A DNA stretch of 35,896 nt from a virus. The notes beneath the pieces were generated by a model. The model saw only the letters and a list, made by a program, of their open reading frames with translations, ran no database searches and was not told the DNA's origin. The DNA lies in the IMG/VR virus record IMGVR_UViG_3300034355_000213, positions 1 to 35,896 of that record; one strand, 5' to 3'. Positions 27,640 through 35,795 of this stretch are shown here, piece after piece. A program made the translations under genes and the position numbers. Every line of letters starts with the position of its first letter. Positions within the stretch are counted from its first letter, which is position 1.

Positions 27640-28947
27640 TCACTTAAAAAAATCGCCGACATTTGATTTAGGTGCTTCGCCAGCTTTACCGCGCGGCATA
27701 GTTTGCGCTGTAGGAGCACCACCGCCAAGTAATTTCTTTAACACATCTATAGAGGCGTAACCTTGACTTAATGCTTTAACGCTATCTGGATTAAGCAGAG
27801 CTTGGTCGAGTTTTTCCGATTCTTTAACAGCGTCCATCTGCGTGACGCCCATTTCAAGACCTTTACGAAGCTGCGCTTTAAGAACCGTAGACGCTGTGCG
27901 AAGCGCTGCCAAACGCGCGTTTACTTCGGAATCGCTTAGATTGCCTAATGCTTGGCCGGTCGGACTTTTACGAAACGCAGCTTTCCAATTTTCGGATGTT
28001 GTCGCGCCTGCGCGGGGTATGCCGCCTGCTTCAGCAAGACCCGTTAATTGTTCATCAATAACACTTAAATTGTCACCTATATCCATACGCGCTGACACTT
28101 TTTCGCGGATCGGCCCTGGTGGTAATTGTTTAAGCTGTTCGTCGCGCATAAGTTGTTTTTGAATAATAGGATCAATTTGTTGCTGGCCCATGTCCGTAAC
28201 TAAACGACCCATATTATTAACGCCTCTTTGAGGCGATAACGCATTAGTAGGCGGCAGATATTGTGGTTCTGTAGCTATTGGTGGTTCGCCAAATCGACCC
28301 GTAGGCGTAACAAGAACGTCTCCTGTTTTCATCCCAGATATAGGTTTACGCGCTTGTAGTCGTTCTTCCGGCGTTTCCATAAACCCTTCAAGAGCTTTCA
28401 TATCTGGTTGAGCGCCAAGACGTTTTTGCGCGTATGGCGGAAGCTCTTGATATATCTCAGCATACCGAGCAGACATCGTTTCAGGATCACGCGCCATGAC
28501 CGCGGGAGTGATAAGACGTTGAGCCAGTTTAACATCTTCGGCGGTTGCTTCAGAAGTAGCTTTACGTCCTTCTCCAACTGCCTTTTGTCTTTTATAAGGT
28601 TGTAATTCTTCCTCGCGGCGTTCCGAACCGCGCAATGCAGCTTCTCTCGCTTGTTCGGCATACATGCCTGAGTAAGGCGTCATAAATTTAGCAAACGTGG
28701 TGGGACTTCTTTGAGCTAATCCAGCAAGTGTAGTCCGCGCAAAAGGATCCATTCCTGGCTGCGAATAATACTGGCGAACCATTTCATCTTCGCGCCGAGC
28801 GCGCTCATATTCTTCCAATTGCTGTTGCGCTAATTGTTGTTGTGTAGCGCGCGCGCCCATCATCTGGTATTGCGCCAGCATGTTCGTAAAGTCAGTGGGC
28901 GTATTCGCTAGGGCGTTGCGAGAGGCAATTGTATAATCAATCGGCAT
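27640..28947 (-). CDS. Internal virion (ejection-type) protein (435 aa)
   Basis: It starts MPIDYTIASRNALANTPTDF. The first 60 residues are Gln-rich helix (MMGARATQQQLAQQQLEEYE), the centre is Pro-rich and probably unstructured (200-260), and the C-terminal half is helical with a disordered tail (GGGAPTAQTMPRGKAGEAP). Composition and position between two ejection proteins, in the same direction and with 5-6 bp gaps, suggest an internal virion protein. I do not recognise a named family. Confidence 0.68.
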   Translation of the reverse strand: MPIDYTIASRNALANTPTDFTNMLAQYQMMGARATQQQLAQQQLEEYERARREDEMVRQYYSQPGMDPFARTTLAGLAQRSPTTFAKFMTPYSGMYAEQAREAALRGSERREEELQPYKRQKAVGEGRKATSEATAEDVKLAQRLITPAVMARDPETMSARYAEIYQELPPYAQKRLGAQPDMKALEGFMETPEERLQARKPISGMKTGDVLVTPTGRFGEPPIATEPQYLPPTNALSPQRGVNNMGRLVTDMGQQQIDPIIQKQLMRDEQLKQLPPGPIREKVSARMDIGDNLSVIDEQLTGLAEAGGIPRAGATTSENWKAAFRKSPTGQALGNLSDSEVNARLAALRTASTVLKAQLRKGLEMGVTQMDAVKESEKLDQALLNPDSVKALSQGYASIDVLKKLLGGGAPTAQTMPRGKAGEAPKSNVGDFFK

Positions 28948-28952
28948 TTAAA

Positions 28953-30206
28953 TCACCCTACCCTTGGCGCGCCAAATGTTGGCACGCCCATAAATCCGGG
29001 GCTGTATCCTGGCGCATACGTCGGCCCTCCGCTCAAGTAACCTACCTGCGACGGAGCGTATATAGAAGATCTACCTTGAGGCGCAAAACGATCCGCCATG
29101 CCATATGCCATCATAGCGTTAACTGGCGTGTTAAGCGCGCTCTGAAGCGCTGACGCGCCGCCCATGTAACCTGAAGCGCGGGCAGACGCTGCGTTCTCCA
29201 TGCCGGTCGCATACGGATTAGCTGCCGCTAAAGCCGTCATTTGAGGGCTTGCAAGCCCTGTATACGCGCCTGCTATTGTGCCGCCAGCATTAGAAGCTAG
29301 ATTACCGAGATTAGCTCCAGCCGTCGTTGCAGCCTGTCCTAAATTAGCGCCGGTGCTAAATGCACCTTGAGCGATGTTGCCGCCTGTAGTCAGCGCGGCT
29401 TGGCCGAGGTTAGCGCCGGTCGTAAATCTATTACCGGCTAATTGATTGCCTGTAGTTCCTGCAAGTTGGGATACTGTCCCCGCCGCGCCTGCGCCTGTGC
29501 CAGCAATATTTTGCAGCCCTTGGGTAACAGCTAACCGATTAGCCATAAAACGATTATAAGCATTGCCATATTCTTGACTTGCTAAACCTTGACCAAAACG
29601 CTCGGCTGCTTTTAATGCGCCGCCTGACCCCGCTGTGCCGCCAGCGCGAGCCATATTGAGCATAGATTGTTGACCCTGTTGTTTAAGAAATTCATACGCA
29701 GGGTCTAATTGAAGTTGTTCATACGTAGGCTGTTGTGTATATTCGCCGCCCTGTCCATACAGTGCTGATAGACGATTAATTGCGCCTGCGCCCGTGGTCG
29801 TATAAGGCTCTTGAGCTGCTACGCCTTGGCCGTAAAATTGGCGGGCTATATCTTCGCCCTGTTGGGCTTGGCCTAAAATATCTGCGCGGCCACGGCCATA
29901 ATAATCTGTTAGCGCCCCAGCGCCTCTACCATAATAGTCCTCTAAATCCTGTCGGCCTTTGCCATAAAACTCTCTTACGTCGCCAGTGCCTTTATCATAA
30001 AATTCACGGCTTGCCGCTGCGCCTTTCTCGGCCATCTGGCGCGCTTGCTCAAGCGCTTGTTGTTGAGCGATATAACCCAACATGCCACCCGTTTGAGCGG
30101 CCTGCGCCTGTGTGCCTGCCGCACGCTGTGAAGCCGCATAGCCAGCCCCGCTACTGAGCGCGCTTGCTGCGGTGCTTCCTAAAAGGGCTAGTGTGAACGG
30201 ATCCAT
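28953..30206 (-). CDS. DNA-transfer protein, P22 gp7-like ejection protein (417 aa)
   Basis: It starts MDPFTLALLGSTAASALSSG and is rich in Gly, Ala, Gln and Tyr. The centre holds four or more 10-11-residue repeats ending in GRG or GKG with FY or YY (REFYGKGRQDLEDYYGRG, then LTDYYGRGRADI), followed by Gly/Ala-rich repeats (TTGANLGQAA and variants). This matches phage DNA-transfer proteins carried inside the head and ejected with DNA. AAGAGGC provides a good ribosome site before the ATG at 30206. Confidence 0.78.
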   Translation of the reverse strand: MDPFTLALLGSTAASALSSGAGYAASQRAAGTQAQAAQTGGMLGYIAQQQALEQARQMAEKGAAASREFYDKGTGDVREFYGKGRQDLEDYYGRGAGALTDYYGRGRADILGQAQQGEDIARQFYGQGVAAQEPYTTTGAGAINRLSALYGQGGEYTQQPTYEQLQLDPAYEFLKQQGQQSMLNMARAGGTAGSGGALKAAERFGQGLASQEYGNAYNRFMANRLAVTQGLQNIAGTGAGAAGTVSQLAGTTGNQLAGNRFTTGANLGQAALTTGGNIAQGAFSTGANLGQAATTAGANLGNLASNAGGTIAGAYTGLASPQMTALAAANPYATGMENAASARASGYMGGASALQSALNTPVNAMMAYGMADRFAPQGRSSIYAPSQVGYLSGGPTYAPGYSPGFMGVPTFGAPRVG

Positions 30207-30220
30207 AATGCCTCTTTATA

Positions 30221-30487
30221 TCATGAGTTACTTAAAAATCTAACTGTTGGTGCCTGTGCAACGCCAACGACCTCATTACGGAATGACTCAGTTGCCGCTG
30301 CGCCCTGACGGACTTCTTTGGCGACTTCAATCTGAAGCATAGGTAGCGCCGCCACAGCGCAAACCCACTCGTCTACTTCTTTGCCCGTGTTGGGGTTTGT
30401 GCCCCGTAACAATGTGAACCACGCGCATTTTAACTGCACGCAGTCTTTCTTAATCAAAGGGCAAAAAGTTCCGTTTTTCAGTTCCAT
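30221..30487 (-). CDS. Conserved Cys-containing hypothetical protein (88 aa)
   Basis: It starts MELKNGTFCPLIKKDCVQLK with cysteines 9, 16, 21 and 43 (CPLIKKDCVQLKC, then VCAVA), which could bind a metal or iron-sulfur centre. The GTNPxTGKExDEWxC and ESFRNE segments recur in small phage proteins located beside tail genes. It lies 1-2 bp after the tail fibre/tip gene. The C-terminus ends VRFLSNS. Its function is unknown. Confidence 0.72.
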   Translation of the reverse strand: MELKNGTFCPLIKKDCVQLKCAWFTLLRGTNPNTGKEVDEWVCAVAALPMLQIEVAKEVRQGAAATESFRNEVVGVAQAPTVRFLSNS

Positions 30488-30488
30488 G

Positions 30489-31649
30489 TTAATTCTTCGT
30501 TGCGATGATTACGTCTACATACTGAACAGCAAGATTAATACTTGGTGCGCTGAAGCCGTGAGCGTGGCCACCCCCGCCGCCCGTATTGGAGATAGAAGTG
30601 GATGCGCTAAGACTGGCATATCCAGTGCCTGTGGTGCCTGTCTGATTACCAGTATATGAAGCGCCAACAGCAAGACCACCTGAACCACCAGCGACAATAA
30701 CGCCGCCGAATGTATGAGTATGTCCGCTGTCTGATACCGATGTAGACGCGCTATGGTTATGTGAAGGTATATCAGCGGTCGTCAGTGTATAGCTGGCAAC
30801 AGTGCCAGTGACAGCTTGAGACGCAAAAGCCGTTGTGAAAGCTACCGAACCGCCTGACGACGCTGCGCCAGATACGACGCGGAGCGCTTTGTTGTCGTGC
30901 GTGGTTGATTTCGTCCAGCCTGTCGGAGCGGTCGTTTGAGCAAACAACATCGCCGTGCCGGACGGTATATTCGCCCATGCGCCGGTAAAGCTAGTCGCCG
31001 TAACAGATCCAGTAAAGGTAGATCCGCTAGAGTTAATAGTAAGCCGCGTTCCGGCGTTAGTCTTAACCGTAAAATTACGGTCGTCGCTTACATCAAATAT
31101 AGAGTCTGTAGAATCCGCTGACATGACTGTGCGAGACACGCCGCCAGATGTCGAGATCTGAATAGCGCCGCCAGCTACGTCAATAGCGTTTGCGGGTGTT
31201 GCGGTGCCAATACCTACCTGACCTGTCGTGTCAACAACAAATGGCGATGAGTCAGGATCGGCTGAATCTTGCACTCTGATAGCCGCGCCTGCGCCCGTTT
31301 GCGTAACGAGAAGCGCTGGGCCGGAGGTATTGGCCGAGATCGTGACGTTACTGGAAAAGACCGGCGACAACGCCGTCGATGGCGCGGCGATATTATCGAC
31401 CGTCCAAATCTCAGTGCCTTCGGAGTTTGTCAGTTTAAATTTATAGTTAGCCGACGACAACCAAATATTAGCTTCGCCACGCGAATCCAACACAATAGGA
31501 TTGCTGTTCGCCGTCGCTGCGGTTGAGTCCGTGTAGGTCGCCTGCGGCGTGGTCGTGCCAGCTTCATAAGTATAGAGAAAACCGCCTGCCAGCGGTATGC
31601 CTGCGGCGTCAATAAACTGAGCTTTAGCGGTGGGCGATACAACAGCCAT
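30489..31649 (-). CDS. Tail fibre/tip protein with head-binding and collar-type domains (386 aa)
   Basis: The N-terminus (FIDAAGIPLAGGFLYTYEAG, then TYTDSTAATANSNPIVLDSR) resembles phage fibre virion-attachment domains that begin with a short beta segment of this type. The middle has QVGIGTATPANAIDVAGG, typical of fibres. The C-terminus has PSGTAMLFAQTTAPTGWTKS and metal-binding-like IPSHNHS, GHTHTF and GHAHGF, as in tail-collar/short-tail-fibre tips that hold iron through His-x-His. It ends NLAVQYVDVIIATKN. It is probably a receptor-binding or stabilising spike. It starts 1 bp from the 202-aa gene. Confidence 0.82.
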   Translation of the reverse strand: MAVVSPTAKAQFIDAAGIPLAGGFLYTYEAGTTTPQATYTDSTAATANSNPIVLDSRGEANIWLSSANYKFKLTNSEGTEIWTVDNIAAPSTALSPVFSSNVTISANTSGPALLVTQTGAGAAIRVQDSADPDSSPFVVDTTGQVGIGTATPANAIDVAGGAIQISTSGGVSRTVMSADSTDSIFDVSDDRNFTVKTNAGTRLTINSSGSTFTGSVTATSFTGAWANIPSGTAMLFAQTTAPTGWTKSTTHDNKALRVVSGAASSGGSVAFTTAFASQAVTGTVASYTLTTADIPSHNHSASTSVSDSGHTHTFGGVIVAGGSGGLAVGASYTGNQTGTTGTGYASLSASTSISNTGGGGGHAHGFSAPSINLAVQYVDVIIATKN

Positions 31650-32258
31650 TTAGACACCTACACAACTTGTAACGGTCAGGATGACCGAAGGAATAGCGGG
31701 AACTGGACTAGAGGCAGCCACATACGGAATTGAGACATTTAAATTGCTAGAGGAATAGACCAGCTCAAAATAATCGCCTGTCTGAAGGTTTAGCACGAAA
31801 TTCCATGCGGCGACAATCGCGTCGTTAGATCCGCCGGTTAATGTCACTTCTGTCGCCGAATCATCTACATTGATACCGTTTATTCGAGGCCATATATAAA
31901 CGCGCTTAGTGCCGCCTGCCGTATTATGTATTTGCGCGGAAAACTGAAAATTATATGTAGCTGTATTGTCTACATAAACGCGAGACGTTGGTGTGCCGAT
32001 ATAAACACCATAAGTCAAATCGGATCCGTCGGCGCGGGTATAAGTGTTGTTGAAGGTTATTGCATACGCTGTGTTAATGACAGCGGGCGTAAACGTCGCC
32101 GTGCTATAAAATGACCCATATCGGCGACCAGCTTCGAGAGCTTGGTAAGTATTAAAGAACCAACGATACCACGGGCGGTTAACAAACCCCGTAGCGTCAT
32201 CGTTCATCTTAACGCGAGCTGCGGGGATCTGTGTGTTATTATCGACCAGATTAGGCAT
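31650..32258 (-). CDS. Beta-sandwich virion protein, C1q/TNF-like (202 aa)
   Basis: The N-terminus (PNLVDNNTQIPAARVKMNDD, then NRPWYRWFFNTYQAL) looks like a short attachment helix. The rest (FYSTATFTPAVINTAYAITF, YVDNTATYNFQFSAQIHNT, AWNFVLNLQTGDYFELVYSS) has the strand pattern of a jelly-roll similar to C1q/TNF domains in phage decoration and fibre proteins. Its ATG lies 8 bp inside the end of the gp10 gene. A tail or head accessory role is likely. Confidence 0.72.
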   Translation of the reverse strand: MPNLVDNNTQIPAARVKMNDDATGFVNRPWYRWFFNTYQALEAGRRYGSFYSTATFTPAVINTAYAITFNNTYTRADGSDLTYGVYIGTPTSRVYVDNTATYNFQFSAQIHNTAGGTKRVYIWPRINGINVDDSATEVTLTGGSNDAIVAAWNFVLNLQTGDYFELVYSSSNLNVSIPYVAASSPVPAIPSVILTVTSCVGV

Positions 32259-34032
32259 TGGTCGGACTCGCGTGCAACTCAGCCCCCATAATGGCGATCT
32301 GGACAGGATCAGTGCCTGATATCTCGTAGACTCTATCGCGGAGTTTCATTGTCATGCCAAGCCGCCGCCAGATTGTGCGGTAGCCCGTCTGACCGATCTT
32401 ACCCATAGATTTCCAGTGCTCATTAGACCATGTATGCCCGCCATCATCCGACCAGCGTAGCATAACCTGCGGATCCGCGCCGACGGTTAAATTATACTGA
32501 GCATAATCGCGGATCTTTAAAGCAGACCCAGCGCGGTCAAGAATGAAATCGTTAGCGCGATCATAAATGTAAATAATAGCATTGACTTCCTCTTGGCTGT
32601 AGCCAGACAAGCCAACACCGGCCTGACAGTCGAGCTGAAGACTATGTTGCGTCGAGCGGTTTAGATTGTTCTGGCCTGTAGGCAGAGCGCGCCATGATCG
32701 TAGCCATTTCTGCGTTGTGCCTGCTTCTGAATAGATTGTTGGGTCATATGCAAAGATTTCGCCTGTGCGGTAGTCGCCGATGACGATCTCATTGTTGAAG
32801 TTCATCTGACAATTCCCGCGTGTGCGGGTAAAGTCATTATTTTCCCAGCCAGCGCGCTCATGCCAAGCGCCTGTCGCTACGTCATAAACCCATGTCGTGT
32901 TAGCGTTAGGAAAGTTAAGAACATAGAAGCTATGGCCGTCCTGTTGATAGGTGTAGCCCACAGCGTCAGATAACGTCGAATATTGTTGAATCTGCCATTC
33001 GACCGCATGAGTCGAAACGCGCTCGCCTGAGTAACCTTTAGAACGGTAGACGATACCATTACCGCGCGCGTCAGCGCCGAGCCAGAATAGGCCGTTGTCG
33101 AGCTTGGCGACTGAATAAGCCGCAAGACAACCTATTTCGTTAAATGCGCCTTGGATACGCGCTAACGGAAAATCGGGCAAACCGGCGTCATACCAGACTT
33201 CGACTGAGTTTGTTCCAAATAGCCATACTTCGCGATGGTCTACGATTAGCGTAACAAGATTATCGGGAGAGCCTTCCGCGCTGGCAAAATAGAGCGGGTC
33301 AACCGTTGTGGTGTTTGAATCCAAAACCCAAAAGATCTGGCTGTCTGGCTGGTTATACACAAACCAACCGTCAAGAAAGCCACAACCAACAGCGCCTGCG
33401 AAGGGTGAAGTAAGTTGCGTCAGGAAAGGCGTAAAGGTCAGCGTGACGCCAGTATTGGTAGCCGTAGCTGCGGCAGACAACACGAATGTCGTGGGGTTGG
33501 TTACGCTGGCTACCGTTGCGCCGGTTGGGATACCTGTGCCGGACACTGGCTGACCAGGGTAAAGATATGTTGTATCGCCGCCCGATACGGTCGTGCTTGC
33601 GTTCGTGGTATTAAAGGGCAGCTCTTGATAGGTGCTATTATAAATGTAGCCGTTCGTTCCGGCGGCAATAAACATCTGCCGACCATTGTCGGTCATGTTG
33701 ACTTGACTTGATCCTGAGACGGTTCCTATTGCGGTATAATTCCAATCAGAATCAATACGGTAGAGCGTTGTCGCCGATACAGCGTATCCATAAGCTGTAG
33801 TTGCTGATTCGCCAGGAGCCGGATCTATGGTGTCGCTTGTAAACGTCCACAACCCGCGAACTGGCCCTGCGCCTAACGTCTGAAGAAACCGCAGTCCTGG
33901 CGCGCGTTGTAGCCACGCAGGCTGCTTACCGCCTTCAGGCACAACTTCAGGAAAAAGATTAATCATGCGATTGTCAGCCGCATTTGGACTGCGGGTGACA
34001 TAACTAGAGCCAAGAATAGGCGTTGCGACCAT
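32251..34032 (-). CDS. Packaged-DNA stabilisation protein, P22 gp10-like (593 aa)
   Basis: This is the tail protein that plugs the portal-gp4 channel after packaging. Opening VATPILGSSYVTRSPNAADN and NLFPEVVPEGGKQPAW, then LDGWFVYNQPDSQIFWVLD, HREVWLFGTNSVEVWYDAG and WRRLGMTMKLRDRVYEISG, are typical of the P22 gp10 family. The length exceeds P22 gp10 (about 470 aa). An extra Thr/Ser/Gly-rich domain at residues about 141-202 (SGTGIPTGATVASV and VLSAAATATNTGVTLTF) splits the normal sequence. It follows gp4 directly and its stop overlaps the next gene. Confidence 0.9.
   Translation of the reverse strand: MVATPILGSSYVTRSPNAADNRMINLFPEVVPEGGKQPAWLQRAPGLRFLQTLGAGPVRGLWTFTSDTIDPAPGESATTAYGYAVSATTLYRIDSDWNYTAIGTVSGSSQVNMTDNGRQMFIAAGTNGYIYNSTYQELPFNTTNASTTVSGGDTTYLYPGQPVSGTGIPTGATVASVTNPTTFVLSAAATATNTGVTLTFTPFLTQLTSPFAGAVGCGFLDGWFVYNQPDSQIFWVLDSNTTTVDPLYFASAEGSPDNLVTLIVDHREVWLFGTNSVEVWYDAGLPDFPLARIQGAFNEIGCLAAYSVAKLDNGLFWLGADARGNGIVYRSKGYSGERVSTHAVEWQIQQYSTLSDAVGYTYQQDGHSFYVLNFPNANTTWVYDVATGAWHERAGWENNDFTRTRGNCQMNFNNEIVIGDYRTGEIFAYDPTIYSEAGTTQKWLRSWRALPTGQNNLNRSTQHSLQLDCQAGVGLSGYSQEEVNAIIYIYDRANDFILDRAGSALKIRDYAQYNLTVGADPQVMLRWSDDGGHTWSNEHWKSMGKIGQTGYRTIWRRLGMTMKLRDRVYEISGTDPVQIAIMGAELHASPTNA
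32251..34032 (-). other. Note on gp10 domain insertion, coding bases about 33427-33612
   Basis: Within the gp10-like gene, about 62 residues form a self-contained, small beta domain of the kind scattered through phage virion proteins. The sequence on both sides (NSTYQELPFNTT and PFLTQLTSPFAGAVG) reads as one continuous gp10 strand once it is removed. Confidence 0.5.
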
Positions 34033-34748
34033 CAGTAGTTGCCCGCATAGATGTTATAGCGCTGACGTGTGCCGACAATGCTGTAAGGCAGAGCCATGAT
34101 GTCGTCAGGGTTATTGATGCGCTTCAGATTGCGCTTGCTATACATGGCGATCCGGCTGACCGTAGGCGATGGCTCGACGCCAAACTCAGGGGCCAGCTCG
34201 CAAGCCAGATTGTAGCGGAACGCCCGCAGATACCCAGGCGGGAAAAGGATCGCCGTTGCTAGATTAGCAGGCTGCGATAGCTTTTCTACTGAAATGAAAT
34301 GCCATTCTAACAGTCTTAAAGGGACTGGATAGATGACCATATCAATGTTTGGATAGGTCATATTGGTGAATATGACCTGTGGGTAAGTAGACGTTACGGT
34401 CTTAACCGCAATGCCGTCATACTGTTGCTGATTGATAAATTTAATGCCGTAAGAGACGTTAGTCTGTGGATCGCGGAAGTAAGTCGCGTCATCCAGCAAT
34501 ACAGGACGTAAACCCACAAAGTCGCCGGTCGGCCCCAGCGTGCGGTTGCGCTCGCCTGACGGCCAATTGAATACTTGATCTTGAGTTGAGAACACCGACA
34601 GTCGTTCGGTATTCCAACTGTCGATCATTTGATTTAGAGCAAATAGCGCGTCATTCGCTGTCTCTGACGAGGGCGTTTCGCCTTCGGCTAACACTCCGAG
34701 GAGCCTCAACGCCCCCACTATCTGATCGTAGCAACTGTATGTCGTCAT
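34032..34748 (-). CDS. Tail completion/head-tail adaptor, P22 gp4-like (238 aa)
   Basis: It opens with YDQIVGALRLLGVLAEGETP and ANDALFALNQMIDSWNTERL, the helical start of the P22 gp4 family, which binds the portal ring after packaging and receives gp10. The C-terminus (LAFRYNLACELAPEFG-like stretch, here LRAFRYNLACELAPEFG) and AMYSKRNLKRIN continue the fold. P22 gp4 is about 166 aa, and this longer form (238) is common in environmental relatives. It starts 98 bp inside the preceding 67-aa gene and abuts gp10. No lysozyme motif was seen. Confidence 0.87.
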   Translation of the reverse strand: MTTYSCYDQIVGALRLLGVLAEGETPSSETANDALFALNQMIDSWNTERLSVFSTQDQVFNWPSGERNRTLGPTGDFVGLRPVLLDDATYFRDPQTNVSYGIKFINQQQYDGIAVKTVTSTYPQVIFTNMTYPNIDMVIYPVPLRLLEWHFISVEKLSQPANLATAILFPPGYLRAFRYNLACELAPEFGVEPSPTVSRIAMYSKRNLKRINNPDDIMALPYSIVGTRQRYNIYAGNY

Positions 34749-34854
34749 CAGGGTCGAACCTCTCCCAGCCGTTCTCTATATCGGCTTCGGCCTCTAGGTC
34801 GAGACACGCCACTTTAACCCCATGTTCAGGGTGTTTCAAATAAATAACAGCCAT
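34651..34854 (-). CDS. Small conserved protein before gp4 (67 aa)
   Basis: It reads MAVIYLKHPEHGVKVACLDL then EAEADIENGWERFDPDDDI, followed by a Ser/Arg-rich tail. A short phage protein with YLKHPEHGxKVA ... ENGWERY/FDP is often found between coat and tail-completion genes, function unknown. GAAAG is the ribosome site, just after an intrinsic terminator. Its 3' end overlaps gp4 by 98 bp in another frame. Confidence 0.75.
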   Translation of the reverse strand: MAVIYLKHPEHGVKVACLDLEAEADIENGWERFDPDDDIQLLRSDSGGVEAPRSVSRRRNALVRDSE

Positions 34855-34867
34855 TTGTTACTTTCTA

Positions 34868-34897
34868 TAAAAATACAGCGGCCCGTAGGCCGCTATA
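34868..34897 (-). terminator. Intrinsic terminator after the 115-aa virion gene
   Basis: A 10-bp stem (34888-34897 with 34874-34883, one G-T pair) with a TACG tetraloop on the minus strand, followed by TTTTTA (34873-34868). This is a strong intrinsic terminator shape. Read-through must still supply the tail genes unless another promoter exists. Confidence 0.82.
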
Positions 34898-34899
34898 TG

Positions 34900-35247
34900 T
34901 TACGCGACTACAGGAAATTCCCATTTGCCGCCTACTGACGTGAACAACTTGCCCGCGCCAGTAGCGTTAGTCGTTGTTGCCAACGACCCCGCAGGAGCAG
35001 TTGTGGTAGTCGTTCCAGCCGTAATAGCGGTAGTCAGGAAATACAAACCCGCCGTTGCGTTAGCAACAACAGGGCCTGTAGTAGCCGTTGACGTGAACGT
35101 GCCTGAGACAGTAGCTGTCGTCAGAGTCGCGCCGGTAATCGTAGGAGCCGAGAGAGTGCCTCCGCTGATCGTCGCGCCCGTAATGGTTGTGCCACTTACG
35201 AGTTCGGGATCAGAAAAGGCAACACCTACAGGTTTTGTGTTTGGCAT
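34900..35247 (-). CDS. Small beta-repeat virion protein (115 aa)
   Basis: It starts MPNTKPVGVAFSDPELVSGT, then Thr/Ala/Gly-rich strand repeats (ITGATISGGTLSAPTITGAT), and ends FTSVGGKWEFPVVA. It is a Thr-rich, fibre-like composition without charged residues in the middle, typical of small head-decoration or head-fibre proteins just after the coat gene. It lies 15 bp from the 159-aa gene, and a terminator follows. Role inferred. Confidence 0.75.
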   Translation of the reverse strand: MPNTKPVGVAFSDPELVSGTTITGATISGGTLSAPTITGATLTTATVSGTFTSTATTGPVVANATAGLYFLTTAITAGTTTTTAPAGSLATTTNATGAGKLFTSVGGKWEFPVVA

Positions 35248-35262
35248 TGCCTTTATCCTTTA

Positions 35263-35742
35263 TTAAGAGATCCGATACAGCGCCCAAGTGCCGACGCCGG
35301 TTTTACGGGCGCGGTAAGCTTGTGTCGTGCCAGCCGTAGCAGCAATCGTCATCAGACCCTGACTGCCGGAGGTGCCAATTGACCAGCCGGTGTTTGTCGT
35401 GATCGTGATAACGCCAGAGCTTGAGCCGTCTACGTTGATTACGGAGAAGTCAAAAGATGCGCCGACTTTAACAGCCGAGGGAAGCGCAGCTTCGAGATCA
35501 GCAACCGTAGGAAGCGTATAAGCCGCAGCGCTGGTTCCTGGCGAGCCAAGCAAAATGCCGTTAAGCACTTGAGCGGCGGTCAGGGTAGCCGTAACCGTAG
35601 CGGTTGCAGGCGCAGGGGTTGCAAAAAAATCGGTTTCAGCAAGATTGCCGTCACCGAACTGATAGCCGCCGCTGCCATTTGGAATAGCACCGTAAGGGCC
35701 AAACGTCTCAAGCGGATAAGCCGCATTTGCAGTCGTAGTCAT
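35263..35742 (-). CDS. Beta-rich virion protein, probable head decoration (159 aa)
   Basis: It starts MTTTANAAYPLETFGPYGAI. It contains TATLTAAQVLNGILLGSPGT and SFDFSVINVDGSSSGVITIT, and ends AYRARKTGVGTWALYRIS. The TLTAAQVLNGIL ... FDFxVIN ... ITxTxNTGWxIG ... WxLYRI pattern is common in phage proteins next to coat genes. GGAG precedes the ATG at 35742. It lies between the coat terminator and the 115-aa gene, so it is likely made in large amount. Role inferred from position and composition. Confidence 0.78.
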   Translation of the reverse strand: MTTTANAAYPLETFGPYGAIPNGSGGYQFGDGNLAETDFFATPAPATATVTATLTAAQVLNGILLGSPGTSAAAYTLPTVADLEAALPSAVKVGASFDFSVINVDGSSSGVITITTNTGWSIGTSGSQGLMTIAATAGTTQAYRARKTGVGTWALYRIS

Positions 35743-35764
35743 GGATTAAACTCCAAAAGAGATA

Positions 35765-35790
35765 GAAAAGGGCGGCTCCGTAGAGCCACC
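35765..35790 (-). terminator. Intrinsic terminator after the coat gene
   Basis: GGTGGCTC pairs with GAGCCGCC on the minus strand (8 bp, one G-T pair) around a TACG tetraloop, followed by CTTTTC. It lies 3 bp after the tandem TAA stops of the coat gene. The T-tract is short, so partial termination is likely. Confidence 0.65.
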
Positions 35791-35795
35791 GCTTA

